A program made the position numbers and the translations under genes. Shown here piece by piece: positions 20,616 through 30,151 of a DNA stretch of 64,000 nt (position 1 is its first letter; each line of letters starts with the position of its first letter). The notes under the pieces were generated by a model, which did no database searches, was not told the DNA's origin, and was given only the letters and a program-made list of their open reading frames with translations. Source of the DNA: Qipengyuania aestuarii (GTDB taxonomy: Bacteria; Pseudomonadota; Alphaproteobacteria; Sphingomonadales; Sphingomonadaceae); assembly GCF_019711535.1 (NCBI RefSeq), contig NZ_JAIGNP010000002.1, positions 310,001 through 374,000 of the forward strand. Reading direction: 5' to 3'.

Positions 20616-21082
20616 GCCGCCCGGCCCTCGTCCTGGTCCTCGCCATCGCCCCATTCGACGATATGATGCTCCAGCGGCCCCGCCTCATCCTCCGAGATAA
20701 CCCGCCCCGCCACCGACACTCCCGCCGCGATCACCGCCTCGCGGTCGCCTGAAATCAGGTAATGCCAGCGGGGCAGCGCGCGCCCTTCGGCCCGGCGGCG
20801 ATAGGCGCAGCTTTCCGGCAGCCAGGGCACGCGGTCGACCAGTTTGAGCGTGAGGCGCAGGCAATCGGGCACGAAGGCCTTGCGATGCTTGTAGTCACGG
20901 CATTGCGCCGTCTGGCAATCGAGCAGGGTGCAGGCGACATTCGTCTCCTCGATCTCCCCCGTATCCTCATATTCGACCTTGTGCAGGCAGCAACGCCCGC
21001 AGCCGTCGCACAGCGCTTCCCATTCCTCGCGATTGAGATCGGCGAGGGGGCGTTCCCAGAACTTGTCCCTCAGCGAACCCAT
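20612..21082 (-). CDS. YcgN-family cysteine-cluster protein
   Basis: A 156-residue protein from the ATG at 21080-21082. It carries a CxxCxxCC cluster (CDGCGRCC, residues ~26-33), then CTLLDCQTAQCRDY and a later CLRLTLK and SCAY, eight or more cysteines in the YkgJ/YcgN zinc- or iron-binding pattern. The WEALCDGCGRCCLHK opening is typical. The biochemical role of the family is unknown. The start lies inside the 3' end of the SCO1 gene (13-bp overlap) and the stop overlaps the metallopeptidase start by 4 bp, so all three are probably one mRNA. Confidence 0.9.
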   Translation of the reverse strand: MGSLRDKFWERPLADLNREEWEALCDGCGRCCLHKVEYEDTGEIEETNVACTLLDCQTAQCRDYKHRKAFVPDCLRLTLKLVDRVPWLPESCAYRRRAEGRALPRWHYLISGDREAVIAAGVSVAGRVISEDEAGPLEHHIVEWGDGEDQDEGRAA

Positions 21083-21678
21083 TTCGCCAGTTCCGCTGCC
21101 ACCGCCTCGGGTCCGTCTGCCGTCGGCAGCAGGGCGAGCGGCTCTCCGTCCGGCCCGAACAGATAGGTCTGGTTGGAATGGTCCATCAGATAGCCGCCAT
21201 TCTCGGTTTCCTCGCCCTTGCTGTAGAAAACGGCAAATTCCGAAGTGACCTTGTCGAGCTGTTCCTTGCTGCCCGTCATTCCGATCAGACGCGGGTGGAA
21301 CGCGTCGGTGAATTCGGTGAGGACGGCGGGCGTATCCCGCTCGGGATCGACGCTGACGAACAGCGGCTGCACCTTCGCGCCCAATGCGGGATTGTTTTTC
21401 TCGAAACGCTTGAGTCCTGCCATCGCGCGTTGGTTGTCGGTCGGGCAGACATCGGGACAGAAGGTATAGCCGAAGTAGATGGTGCGGTATTTCCCATCGA
21501 AATCGGAGAAACTGACCGGCTTCCCGGTTTCGCCGACCAGCGTGAAATCGCCTCCGATCGATGCGCCTGCGAGCGGCGGTTCGCCGCGCTCGGGCGCTGG
21601 ATCGGCTTGCGAACAGGCAGCCAGAAGAAGGGTGGCGAAGAGCAGGTTGGTAAAGCGGGACATGACAGCAGGGTTCAT
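21070..21678 (-). CDS. SCO1/SenC-family copper chaperone (lipoprotein)
   Basis: A 202-residue thioredoxin-fold protein. The signal MSRFTNLLFATLLLAACS ends in a lipobox, so the ATG at 21663 (Met6) may be the real start. The copper-binding CxxxC is Cys74-Pro-Asp-Val-Cys78 in YTFCPDVCPT, and the third ligand His is in YLMDHSNQTYLFG. Family knowledge: it delivers copper to the CuA site of cytochrome c oxidase in the periplasm. No oxidase genes lie in the window. It opens the minus-strand run that continues through the YcgN-like protein and metallopeptidase. Confidence 0.93.
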   Translation of the reverse strand: MNPAVMSRFTNLLFATLLLAACSQADPAPERGEPPLAGASIGGDFTLVGETGKPVSFSDFDGKYRTIYFGYTFCPDVCPTDNQRAMAGLKRFEKNNPALGAKVQPLFVSVDPERDTPAVLTEFTDAFHPRLIGMTGSKEQLDKVTSEFAVFYSKGEETENGGYLMDHSNQTYLFGPDGEPLALLPTADGPEAVAAELAKWVR

Positions 21679-21749
21679 GGTCTGCTAACGGCCGGGGTTC
21701 AAGGGTTTGCCGCGATGATATTCGCGATTTCGATACGGAGAATGCCACA

Positions 21750-22361
21750 GTGCGCAGGGTTGGACTGATACGGATACTGGCAATTGCAGGAACGGCGCTT
21801 GTTCTTTCGGCAAGCCCAGCGGCGGCGCAGCGGCAATCCGATGGTTACACTTTCATCAAGGCCGTGCGCGATCGTGAAGGCGATGTCGCGACCAGGCTGC
21901 TCGATGAGCCGGGCAATACCATCATCAATGCCCGCGATATCGGCACTGGCGAAACTGCCCTGCATGCGGTGGTCCAGCGGCGCGACATCACCTGGGTGAA
22001 ATTCCTGCTTCAGCGCGGCGCCAATCCGAACATTGCCGACAAGAACGGCGTTTATCCGATTCAGATCGCCGCGCAGCTCGGCTTTGTCGAAGGGGTGGAG
22101 CGGCTGATTGCCGGCGGCGCGCAGATCGACGTCTCGGACAGCACGGGCGAAACGCCGCTGATCAGTGCGGTCCATCGCCGCGATCTGGGATTAATCGAAC
22201 TGCTTGTCTCCGAGGGCGGCAATCCGGACCGGACGGACAATTCGGGCCGCAGCGCGCGTGATTACGCAACACTGCTGGGTGCACGTTCGGGCGCGCTGCA
22301 GGCTATCGAGAAAGCAGAAAAATCGGATGAGGACGAGGCCGAGACCTATGGACCAAGCTGA
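21750..22361 (+). CDS. Secreted ankyrin-repeat protein
   Basis: A 203-residue protein beginning at GTG (21750), with a signal peptide ending near ASPAAAQ. Four ankyrin repeats are visible: GETALHAVVQRRDITWVKFL, then NGVYPIQIAAQLGFVEGVERL, then GETPLISAVHRRDLGLIELL, then a degenerate NSGRSARDYATLLG. The C-terminus is acidic and Lys-rich. Family knowledge: periplasmic ankyrin proteins in proteobacteria bind partners such as catalases or toxins, but the role here is unknown. Its 3' end overlaps the COQ9 gene by 14 bp. It is divergent from SCO1, with a 71-bp shared upstream gap. Confidence 0.88.
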   Translation: MRRVGLIRILAIAGTALVLSASPAAAQRQSDGYTFIKAVRDREGDVATRLLDEPGNTIINARDIGTGETALHAVVQRRDITWVKFLLQRGANPNIADKNGVYPIQIAAQLGFVEGVERLIAGGAQIDVSDSTGETPLISAVHRRDLGLIELLVSEGGNPDRTDNSGRSARDYATLLGARSGALQAIEKAEKSDEDEAETYGPS

Positions 22362-23034
22362 GATAAATCCCGCCGATCTGACGCTGGACGAGCTTCGTCT
22401 GGCGCTTGCCCCGGCGATCGCCGATGCCGCCGTTTTCGACGGCTGGACCGAAGAGGCGCTGGTGATGGCGGCCGACCAGATGGGCGCGGACATCGATGTC
22501 GCCCGGCTCGCCTTCAAGGGCAAGGGCGGCGGCGTTTCGGCGATGGATATGGTCAGCGCCTGGATCGAAACCGTTGACATGGCCATGGCCGCAGCTCTTC
22601 CGCCTGAAAAGCTGGCCCAGATGAAGATTCGCGAGCGGATCCGCAGCCTTGTGCAATTCAGGCTCGACGCGGTGGCGGGGCAGGAAGAGGCGCTGCGCCG
22701 GGGCCTTGCCATCATGGCCATGCCGCAAAATGCGCCGCGTGCGCTCAAACAGGGCTGGAACAGCGCCGACATCATGTGGCGCCTGGCCGGCGATACCGCG
22801 ACCGATTACAACCACTACACCAAACGTGCGATACTCGCCTCGATATATGGCGCCACGCTCGCCGTCTTCGTCGACGATCAGAGCGAGGGCAAGGAAGAAA
22901 CCCGTGCCTTCCTCGACCGGCGGATCGAGGGCGTGATGACCTTCGAAAAGGTCAAGGCGAAGTGGCTGGGATCGGACCGCGAAAGCTTCAGTGTCACGCG
23001 TTTCCTGGGCCGCCTGCGTTATCCTGCGCGCTAA
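22348..23034 (+). CDS. COQ9-family protein
   Basis: A 228-residue protein from the ATG at 22348. The conserved block GWTEEALVMAADQMG near the N-terminus, RSLVQFRLDA in the middle, then WRLAGDTATDYNHYTKRAILASIYGATLA is the COQ9 signature. Family knowledge: COQ9 binds lipids and supports the COQ7 hydroxylation step in ubiquinone synthesis. Helical TetR-like topology is expected without DNA binding. It overlaps the end of the ankyrin gene by 14 bp, and feoAB follows 58 bp after its stop. Confidence 0.93.
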   Translation: MDQAEINPADLTLDELRLALAPAIADAAVFDGWTEEALVMAADQMGADIDVARLAFKGKGGGVSAMDMVSAWIETVDMAMAAALPPEKLAQMKIRERIRSLVQFRLDAVAGQEEALRRGLAIMAMPQNAPRALKQGWNSADIMWRLAGDTATDYNHYTKRAILASIYGATLAVFVDDQSEGKEETRAFLDRRIEGVMTFEKVKAKWLGSDRESFSVTRFLGRLRYPAR

Positions 23035-23091
23035 TTGGCGCGCTATTGATAACCAGTTGCAACAAGCCTTCCGATATGAGAGGGGGCGCGC

Positions 23092-23331
23092 ATGACATTG
23101 GACGGTTTCGACAGTGAGAGAAGCGCTCGCATCACCAGCGTCGACTGGGCCGCGCTTGCCGAGGACGAGAGCAAGCGCCTCCAGGCCCTTGGTGTGGACG
23201 AAGGGGCCGAGGTTGCGATCATGCACCGCGGAATCTTCGGCACCCGCGATCCCATAGCATTGCGTCTCGGCAACATGACCATTGCAATCCGCCGCGCCCA
23301 TGCAGCCGCCATCACGGTGGAAGCGGTATGA
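23092..23331 (+). CDS. feoA: FeoA-like ferrous iron transport accessory protein
   Basis: A 79-residue SH3-like protein with ALGVDEGAEVAIMHRGIFG and DPIALRLGNMTIAIRR, the usual FeoA strands. AGGGGGC precedes the ATG. The stop overlaps the feoB start by 4 bp (ATGA), which ties the two together. FeoA is thought to bind FeoB at the cytoplasmic face. No convincing Fur box could be read by eye upstream. Confidence 0.93.
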   Translation: MTLDGFDSERSARITSVDWAALAEDESKRLQALGVDEGAEVAIMHRGIFGTRDPIALRLGNMTIAIRRAHAAAITVEAV

Positions 23332-25175
23332 GCCGCAAATATACGGCCGCACTTGTTGGCAACCCCAATTCGGGCAAATCGGCCCTGTTCAACGCGCTGA
23401 CCGGTGCCCGGCAGAAGATCGCCAACTACGCCGGCGTCACCGTGGAGCGAAAGGCTGGCCGCCTGATCCTGCCGAGCGGGGAGCCCGTCGAACTGCTCGA
23501 TCTGCCAGGCTCTTACAGTTTCGATGCCGCCAGCCCCGATGAAGCGGTGACACGCGATGTCGTGAAGGGCACTTTCGACGGCGAGGCTGTGCCCGATGTG
23601 CTGGTCATCGTGATCGATGCGGCGAATCTCGAACAGCATCTCGTCTTCGCTCAGGAAGTGCTCGAACTGGGGCGCCCCACTGTGGTCGCGCTCAATATGG
23701 TCGACCTGGCGGAACGTGACGGCCTGACACTGGACCCGGCGGCCCTGTCCGAAGCCCTTGGCGTGCCCGTCGTGCCGACCGTTGCCGTTCGTCGTCGCGG
23801 GATCAGTGAATTGCTGGCGGCCATTGCAGAAGCCGAAACTCATGCCGACGAGGAAGCGCACAAGCGCTGGCATCTGACGCTGCCTGAACGGCGGCTTTCG
23901 GCCAAGCACATCGCGCGCGGCACAATCTTGTCCAAGTCAACGCGGCACAGCATCGAAAACGGCGTCGACAAGGTCCTCCTCAATCCGTGGATCGGCCCGG
24001 TAATCCTGTTCGGGCTGCTCTTCATAATCTTCCAGGCCGTGTTTGCCTGGGCCACACCCTTCGCCGACGCGCTGGAAGGCGGTGTAGGTATCTTGTCCGA
24101 AGCGACCACTGACTTGGTTCCCGCCGGCATCGTACGGGATTTTCTTACCGAAGGCGTGTTGGAAGGCGTCGGCTCGGTGGTGGTTTTCCTTCCGCAGATC
24201 GTGATCCTCTTCGCTTTCATCCTTATCATGGAAGCAAGCGGTTATATGGCCCGCGCAGCATTCCTGATGGACCGGCTCATGGCGGGTGTCGGCCTGTCGG
24301 GCAAAAGCTTCATTCCGCTCCTTTCCAGCTTCGCCTGCGCCATTCCCGGTATCATGGCGACGCGCAGTATTTCCGATCCCAAGGACCGGCTGACAACAAT
24401 CCTCATAGCCCCGCTCATGACCTGTTCTGCGCGCCTGCCGGTATATGCCGTGATCATCGCTGCCGTCATCCCGAGGACGACGATCGGCCCCGGCATCGGC
24501 CTGCAAGGGCTCGTTTTGTTTGCGCTTTATGTGGCGGGTATCGTCGGCGCCATGGTGGTCGCTCTGGTCCTGCGCAGCACGGTGACGAAAGGCGCGGCGA
24601 GCGGCTTCATCATGGAATTGCCACGTTACCAGCTGCCCCGCTTGAAGGATCTTGCGATCGGTCTGTGGCAGCGTGCCTGGGTCTTCCTGCGGCGCGCCGG
24701 TACGATCATTTTCGTGGCCACGATCGCGCTGTGGGTGCTGCTCAGCTTCCCCAAGGCCGATCCAGGTGAAAGCCAGCTCGATGCCAGCTTCGCCGGCGCG
24801 GTGGCCGATGCGCTGCACCCCGTGCTCGAACCGGTCGGTTTCAACCGCGAGATGAGTTTGGCGCTTGTCCCGGCGATTGCAGCGCGCGAAGTGGCGGTCT
24901 CGGCGCTCGCCACGACCTATGCCGTCGATGCGGAAGACGAGGATGTCGCAGCCGAAGGCGTGACCGAGAAGATCGCAGCCCTGTGGAGCCTGCCGACCGC
25001 GCTGGCATTCCTGGCCTGGTTCGTCTTCGCGCCGCAGTGCCTCTCCACGATCGCAGTCGCCCGGCGCGAGACCAATGGCTGGAAGTGGCCGACCGTCATG
25101 GTCGTCTATCTCTTCGCATTGGCATGGCTTGCGGCAGGCGCGACCCACTGGATCGCGGTGAGCCTGGGGCTTTAG
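23328..25175 (+). CDS. feoB: FeoB ferrous iron transporter
   Basis: A 615-residue protein. The N-terminal G domain has G1 [12 protein letters not shown] (~11-22), the Thr switch in [10 protein letters not shown]3 [10 protein letters not shown] and G4 NMVD. A hydrophobic C-terminal part follows from ~215 with the gate-type repeats: [18 protein letters not shown] and [14 protein letters not shown], later [19 protein letters not shown]. It carries Fe(II) across the inner membrane. At 615 residues it is shorter than the E. coli form (about 770), typical of the compact alphaproteobacterial type. FeoC is not seen. Confidence 0.96.
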   Translation: MSRKYTAALVGNPNSGKSALFNALTGARQKIANYAGVTVERKAGRLILPSGEPVELLDLPGSYSFDAASPDEAVTRDVVKGTFDGEAVPDVLVIVIDAANLEQHLVFAQEVLELGRPTVVALNMVDLAERDGLTLDPAALSEALGVPVVPTVAVRRRGISELLAAIAEAETHADEEAHKRWHLTLPERRLSAKHIARGTILSKSTRHSIENGVDKVLLNPWIGPVILFGLLFIIFQAVFAWATPFADALEGGVGILSEATTDLVPAGIVRDFLTEGVLEGVGSVVVFLPQIVILFAFILIMEASGYMARAAFLMDRLMAGVGLSGKSFIPLLSSFACAIPGIMATRSISDPKDRLTTILIAPLMTCSARLPVYAVIIAAVIPRTTIGPGIGLQGLVLFALYVAGIVGAMVVALVLRSTVTKGAASGFIMELPRYQLPRLKDLAIGLWQRAWVFLRRAGTIIFVATIALWVLLSFPKADPGESQLDASFAGAVADALHPVLEPVGFNREMSLALVPAIAAREVAVSALATTYAVDAEDEDVAAEGVTEKIAALWSLPTALAFLAWFVFAPQCLSTIAVARRETNGWKWPTVMVVYLFALAWLAAGATHWIAVSLGL

Positions 25176-25269
25176 GTCCAGTGCGGGGGAAATGCCCTGG
25201 CATTCCCCTAGAACTGTTTGGCCAGGGTCGTTAGGCCATGCGGCAAGATATTCACGAAGGAACGAATCG

Positions 25270-25812
25270 ATGGCCGGAAGCCTCAACAAAGTCATGCTCA
25301 TCGGAAATCTGGGCGCAGATCCAGAGATCCGCAGCTTCCCGAACGGCGGCAAGGTCGCCAATCTGCGCATCGCCACCAGCGAACAGTGGAAGGATCGCAA
25401 CACCGGCGAGCGGCAGGAGCGGACCGAATGGCACACTGTCTCGATCTTCTCCGAAGGCCTTATCAACGTGGTCGAGCGCTTCCTGCGCAAAGGCTCGAAA
25501 GTGTTCGTCGAAGGCCAGCTGCAGACCCGCAAGTGGCAGGATCAGCAGGGCAATGACCGTTATTCGACGGAAGTCGTGCTCCGCGGCTTCAACGGGACGC
25601 TGACCATGCTCGATGGTCCCGGCGGCGGTCAGGGTGGCGGCCAGTCCGGTGGCGGCTATAGCGGCGGAAGCAGCAGCGGCGGCGGCTCGCGCGGCGGAGA
25701 CTATGGCGGCGGTCAGTCCGGCGGCGGCTGGAACCAAGGTGGCGGCTCCTCCGGCGGAAGCCAGGGCGGCAGCTCGAACTACGACGATCTGGACGACGAT
25801 ATTCCGTTCTAA
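25270..25812 (+). CDS. ssb: Single-stranded DNA-binding protein
   Basis: A 180-residue protein from the ATG at 25270. The OB-fold N-terminal ~110 residues open with [19 protein letters not shown] and include [12 protein letters not shown] and [13 protein letters not shown]. It is followed by a Gly/Ser-rich linker (~120-170, mostly GGG with Ser, Tyr, Gln) and ends in the acidic tip DDDIPF, which binds partner repair and replication proteins. The linker is repetitive, which could make it prone to length change. Its stop precedes a 430-bp gene-free stretch. Confidence 0.96.
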   Translation: MAGSLNKVMLIGNLGADPEIRSFPNGGKVANLRIATSEQWKDRNTGERQERTEWHTVSIFSEGLINVVERFLRKGSKVFVEGQLQTRKWQDQQGNDRYSTEVVLRGFNGTLTMLDGPGGGQGGGQSGGGYSGGSSSGGGSRGGDYGGGQSGGGWNQGGGSSGGSQGGSSNYDDLDDDIPF

Positions 25813-26244
25813 GGCTCTCTGGCTCAGAGTATCCTCGACCGTTTGCTGACCAGTCTGTAGGCTGGTTCAACTAGTGGTGAGTCCATTCTCGCCGATAAGG
25901 TCTGAAGCCAGCGCTATCGATGCGCTTAATTCCAATTGCGATCCAGGCCCGATTTTATCGGTGGCTGGCTCGCGAGCCGGAAGCCTGTTTCTGCATCTTC
26001 AGTAAAGCCACAATCAGCAGCAGTGACAAGCATATCGAAGCCAAGGCGATCTGCGGATCGGGGCATCTTGGCACTGCATCAAACTGGGACAAAGGCGGAT
26101 CTCTCGGACCGGACTAAGTAATTCTTCGTAGGTCGATGTCGTCGCTGTTCGAGGCTGATTCGAAGCTATTTGGCTTTGGGGTCAAACTCGAAATTGCGCA
26201 TCGAAGTCTATTTTCGATCATTCAGTCTACGAGAGGGTACCCCA
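25813..26244. other. Gene-free stretch between ssb and the pilus locus
   Basis: About 430 bp without a convincing gene. The short open frames here have no ribosome-binding site or recognisable product. It contains a perfect 12-bp palindrome GGCTCGCGAGCC (25967-25978). The right-hand ~120 bp are AT-richer and presumably carry the promoter of the pilus operon. A GAGAGGGTACCCC stretch lies just before the pilin ATG and provides a weak ribosome-binding site. Confidence 0.55.
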
Positions 26245-26790
26245 ATGAAAAAGCTTATTTTCGCGACCGCGTCGGCCGCTCTGTTCAGCACCGCTGCTTA
26301 TGCCGGCGATACCGATAGCCAGAGCTTTACCATCAGCGCGAACATCCTGCCAGAGTGCAGTGTCGAGGCTCCCGAAGACGTGAATTTCGGCAATCTGGCA
26401 ATCAATGAAGATCCCGGCGAAAGCGCGCTTGAGGGCACTTTCGGTCGCCGCACTCAGACCCAGAACATTTGGGTCAGCTGCAACTATGGCGCCGACATGT
26501 CGATCGCTGCAGATTCGATGACCACCGACGAAGCGAACGACGGCCCTGATGCTAGCGATTTCACCAATGTCATTCCGGTTCGCATGGGTCTCGAAGCATC
26601 CGACGGCACGGCGTTCCGTAAGATGTTCTTCGACTCGCTGACCAAGGACGGTGATTCCAAGTCGAACACCGATGCCTTCCATGACCGCGCGAAGCTTTCG
26701 GTCGTCGTCAATCAGGAAGACCTCAAGGGCAAGCGCCCTCTCGCCGGCGCATACTCGTCCACTGCGACCGTCAATCTCGGCGCTATCTGA
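26245..26790 (+). CDS. Pilus subunit of an archaic-type chaperone-usher system
   Basis: A 181-residue secreted protein from the ATG at 26245, with signal MKKLIFATASAALFSTAAYAG. The mature part opens SFTISANILPECSVEAPEDVNFGNL, an SCPU/Csu-type pilin start with a Cys that pairs with a later one in WVSCNYGADM. It ends SSTATVNLGAI, as expected for a beta-sandwich pilin final strand. It is the first and probably the most abundant product of the locus, 111 bp before the chaperone gene. That gap could hold an attenuator that lets it be expressed in excess, but no clear hairpin was read. Confidence 0.82.
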   Translation: MKKLIFATASAALFSTAAYAGDTDSQSFTISANILPECSVEAPEDVNFGNLAINEDPGESALEGTFGRRTQTQNIWVSCNYGADMSIAADSMTTDEANDGPDASDFTNVIPVRMGLEASDGTAFRKMFFDSLTKDGDSKSNTDAFHDRAKLSVVVNQEDLKGKRPLAGAYSSTATVNLGAI

Positions 26791-26901
26791 TCGCGCTGAT
26801 GTGATTGATCGGGAGGGGGCTGAAGGTCCCCTCCCTACCTTCCCTGCTACGCGGGCGAGTGGCCCGTAGGGGCAATAAATATTTGGAGGTGGGCCGCAAT
26901 C

Positions 26902-27645
26902 ATGGGAACTCTGATACGCCAAGGATTGAAGATCCTGGCTGGCTTCGGGCTGATGTTCTATCCTGTAACCGGCCAGGCAGCCAAGATTTCTCCGATGATC
27001 GTCGAGTTGAAGCCGGCAGGCCAGAACTCGATCGCCCGGGTCGAGCTGACGAATGACAGCTTGCGCGATATTCCCTTCGAAGCGGTGATGATGCGCGGTG
27101 TCATCACGGAAGATGGCGAGTTGGAGATGTCTCCTGCGGAGGAGCAATTCCTGGTATTCCCCGCGCAAGCAATCGTCGAAGGCAATTCTCAACAAGTTTT
27201 CCGCGTCCAGTACGTGGGCGAGCCCGAGCTCTCTCAATCGGAAATCTATTATCTCGCGCTCAGGCAGGTGCCGGTCGAGTTCGAGGGTGAAACCTCGCAG
27301 GTGCAGATCGTGGTCAATTACAACGTCCTTGTGAACGTTGTCCCCGATGGCACCGCCCCGGTTGCTGCGGTGGCGGAAGTTAATCCGTCAACACAGGACG
27401 AGAAGGATGGCCTCAGCCTGCTGGTGCGTAACGATGGCAACCGGTATTTCATGGCCGGGCTTTCGGATTGGATCGTCACCGGCACGACGTCGGACGGGAA
27501 TCGTTATGAAGGCAAGTTCAAGGGGGGTGAACTGACACGCCACATTGGCGTTGGTGTGGTCGGCCCGGGACGTACACGCCGCTTCTTCCTACCCACCGAT
27601 GTCAAGCTGAGCCCTGGCAGCGTCCAAGTCGAAATCAATCCCTGA
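26902..27645 (+). CDS. Periplasmic pilus chaperone (PapD-like)
   Basis: A 247-residue protein with a signal peptide (cleaved near GQAAKI). It has two Ig-like domains: domain one carries SPMIVELKPAGQNSIARVEL and the conserved VFRVQYVGEPELSQSEIYYL-type donor-strand edge; domain two starts near ~150. GGAGGTGGG lies ten bases before the ATG. Family knowledge: it folds pilins by donor-strand complementation and hands them to the usher. The usher gene begins 25 bp after its stop. Confidence 0.9.
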   Translation: MGTLIRQGLKILAGFGLMFYPVTGQAAKISPMIVELKPAGQNSIARVELTNDSLRDIPFEAVMMRGVITEDGELEMSPAEEQFLVFPAQAIVEGNSQQVFRVQYVGEPELSQSEIYYLALRQVPVEFEGETSQVQIVVNYNVLVNVVPDGTAPVAAVAEVNPSTQDEKDGLSLLVRNDGNRYFMAGLSDWIVTGTTSDGNRYEGKFKGGELTRHIGVGVVGPGRTRRFFLPTDVKLSPGSVQVEINP

Positions 27646-27670
27646 GATCATGCAGGGTGGGGGCCAAGGC

Positions 27671-30142
27671 ATGAGCGGGCTGGCGAGCAGGATTGCGATT
27701 TCTGCCGCATTGGCAGCAGTGGTGCCCGCACCCGCGTGGGCGCAGAAAATCGCTTGGCAAACCGCGCCATCGCAAATCCCCGCCGGCCAGAGGAAAATCA
27801 CGTTCGCAGTACCGCTTGTTTACGGGGAACGCGTTCTTGGCGACGTTGTGGTCGAAACATCTCCCTATGGCGGAGAGACCCGGATCGAACGAGAAAGCCT
27901 GCGCCTGCAACTGGCGCAACTTTTGAACGAAGATGGACTCCGTGCGCTGGACGATGTCCTGGGAAGCGCTCCATTCGTGACTCCGGCTCGTCTAGCGGCC
28001 GCCGGTTTTCCAGTGCGTTTCGACGACGGTCGCCTGGAATTGGTCGTGGAGACGCTAGCGGGTGAATACCGGCCAGTAAGCTCTCTGGGCGGCGAGCGGT
28101 ATTCACCGATCCCATCCGAGCTACCGACAATTGAGCCGGCTGAGTTCAGCGCTTACATGAACATTAACGCGAACCTGGATTATTCCGACAGCGATGGGGC
28201 CGACGAGCCGAGCTTTTTCGCGTTCGGCGCGGCGCGATACCGCGACGTCGTTCTCGAGTTCGACGGCGCTTTGACCGGCCAGTTCGGCGAAGACTACCGG
28301 TTCTACCGGCGCAGCGTACGCGCGATCTACGACGATCCCGAAAGCTATCACCGCTATCAGGCGGGCGATCTTCGGCTGAATACAATACCAGTTTTGAGAA
28401 CGCCGTTCATCGGCGGGGTGGCCGTCGAGAAGCGGCGGAGGATATTCGATCCGTTCATTGCGGTCCCGCTTTTGAGTGGGCGCGAAATCTTTCTCGACAG
28501 CCGGTCGGATGTGGAAGTCATTGTGAACGACGATGTCGTCCGATCGCTACAGCTTGAACCCGGTCGTTACGATTTCAGCAATCTCCCGCTGGAAACCGGC
28601 TCGAATGATGTGCGTGTCGTAATCACCGATTCAGCAGGCCGGCGACAGGCTATCGACCTCGACTATTTTTTCGAACCGCTCGACCTGGCAGTGGGCGAAG
28701 ACGAATATGTTCTGGGCGCCGGCTTCATTGCGAGGGATATAGAGTTCGAGCCCGACTATACCGGCGATCCGGTCGCCACGGGCTATTATCGGCGCGCTTT
28801 GAACGAACAACTCATTCTGGGCGGCGCGCTGGAGATCTCGGAAGACGTGCAGGTCATCGCCGCGGAAACAACGTTCGTGCCGCAGGTGATACCCGGCGTC
28901 ATCGATGCGCAGATCGCGACGAGTTTCGCTGACGGAACGGGACTATCGGTACGCGCAGGGTACCGAGTACAAGGCGGAAACAGCTTGGCGAACCGTCGGC
29001 AACTGAGCGTCACCGTCGATTACGAAAGCGCGAACTACACCACGATTGGCGACATATTCCCCAGCGACTTTGATCTGCTGACTGTCTCGGGAAGCTACAC
29101 CCAATCCCTCACCGAGAGAACCTACGCTAGCGCCGGGGTGCTCTACTCGAAACGCGGAGGCAACCGGGAGGATCGCAAGCTTGCCTTCGTCGACGTCTTC
29201 CACCGTCTGACAGACCGGATGAGGCTGACCGGCGGGCTGGTCTTTGGCGAAGACGAGTTTACCAGCAAGAATTTCGGCGTTCACCTTGGTCTCGCCTGGC
29301 AATTCGGCGACCGCAGCCGCCTGAATGCGGACTACCGCAGCCGCAGGGAAACCACCCGGGTTACTGCATCGCGCGGATCAGACAACTCCGTCGGTTCCTT
29401 CGGATATGATGTTGGCTTCTCCGATACGCGGGGATCGACAAGCGTCGACGGCAGCGTCAATTATGTCGGCAACCGGTTTGATGCGCGCGCGACCGTCATC
29501 TCCAGCGGGACCGGGTTCGGAGATCTCACATCCGACCAGCGCGCCCGCCTTCAGATCGGTACATCACTTGCCTATGCCGACGGTTCGTTCGGCATCGGTC
29601 GTCCCATCTTCGACTCCTTCGCGGTGCTGAAGCCGAACAATGTTCTCCGCGACCAGGAAGTGATCTCCGGCCGGTCGCTCAGCAATAACGAATATACCGC
29701 CCGCAGCGGCCCCTTGGGGGCGGCCGTTCAGTCGGATCTTTCATCCTATAATGTGCAATCGATACAGTTCGACCTGCAAGGTGCGGATCAGGTGGTTGCC
29801 GTCGGCGACGGTACGGCGCGCGTCGAGCCCCGGTTCCGTTCCGGATACAAGATCGTGGTGGGCGATTCCCGCTTTGTCAGCGCCGTGGGCACGTTGAGCG
29901 TAGGCGGCAGCCCGGCCGAACTCTGGTCGGGGACCATCACCTCGGTCGATGACGAAGGGTTCAAGCCAATGCCCTTCTTTACCAATTCAAGAGGCCGCTT
30001 TGGTATCATCGGTCTTTCACCTGGAAAGACGTACAGCGTCACGATTTCGCGCGAGGGTCGGGAATTCGAGATAACCGTCCCTGAGGACAACACCGGTCTG
30101 CTTCGTCTCGACGAGGTCAACCTGCCAGCCAGCGAGGATTAG
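27671..30142 (+). CDS. Outer-membrane fimbrial usher
   Basis: The ATG at 27671 is preferred over 27650 because GGTGGGGG sits just before it and a signal peptide follows (cleavage after PAWAQ). The product is 823 residues. The N-terminal domain is to ~130, then a long strand-rich pore region with RYQAGDLRLNTIPVLRTPFIGG and, between strands, the plug-like PGRYDFSNLPLETGSNDVRVV. Barrel strands continue to ~690, and C-terminal domains end GKTYSVTISREGREFEIT. Family knowledge: ushers form the pore that polymerises and exports pilins. Size fits the archaic/alternative clade. Confidence 0.9.
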   Translation: MSGLASRIAISAALAAVVPAPAWAQKIAWQTAPSQIPAGQRKITFAVPLVYGERVLGDVVVETSPYGGETRIERESLRLQLAQLLNEDGLRALDDVLGSAPFVTPARLAAAGFPVRFDDGRLELVVETLAGEYRPVSSLGGERYSPIPSELPTIEPAEFSAYMNINANLDYSDSDGADEPSFFAFGAARYRDVVLEFDGALTGQFGEDYRFYRRSVRAIYDDPESYHRYQAGDLRLNTIPVLRTPFIGGVAVEKRRRIFDPFIAVPLLSGREIFLDSRSDVEVIVNDDVVRSLQLEPGRYDFSNLPLETGSNDVRVVITDSAGRRQAIDLDYFFEPLDLAVGEDEYVLGAGFIARDIEFEPDYTGDPVATGYYRRALNEQLILGGALEISEDVQVIAAETTFVPQVIPGVIDAQIATSFADGTGLSVRAGYRVQGGNSLANRRQLSVTVDYESANYTTIGDIFPSDFDLLTVSGSYTQSLTERTYASAGVLYSKRGGNREDRKLAFVDVFHRLTDRMRLTGGLVFGEDEFTSKNFGVHLGLAWQFGDRSRLNADYRSRRETTRVTASRGSDNSVGSFGYDVGFSDTRGSTSVDGSVNYVGNRFDARATVISSGTGFGDLTSDQRARLQIGTSLAYADGSFGIGRPIFDSFAVLKPNNVLRDQEVISGRSLSNNEYTARSGPLGAAVQSDLSSYNVQSIQFDLQGADQVVAVGDGTARVEPRFRSGYKIVVGDSRFVSAVGTLSVGGSPAELWSGTITSVDDEGFKPMPFFTNSRGRFGIIGLSPGKTYSVTISREGREFEITVPEDNTGLLRLDEVNLPASED

Positions 30143-30151
30143 GAGAAACGC

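Noticed and set aside
20612-21748. A longer minus-strand frame covering the YcgN-like gene.
   Set aside because: The extra N-terminal ~220 residues run out of frame through SCO1 and are low-complexity; the real protein starts at 21082.
23035-23091. Possible Fur or Irr box upstream of feoA.
   Set aside because: No stretch matches a known consensus well enough by eye; ATTGATAACCAGTTGCAA is only weakly symmetric.
23937-25532. A 531-codon open frame on the minus strand.
   Set aside because: It is opposite feoB and ssb. Composition is Arg/His/Gln-rich, typical of a shadow frame.
25620-25780. GGCGGC-rich repeats considered as a separate repeat element.
   Set aside because: They encode the Gly-rich linker of SSB.
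25920-26121. Two short open frames in the ssb-pilin gap.
   Set aside because: They overlap each other, lack ribosome-binding sites and resemble no protein.
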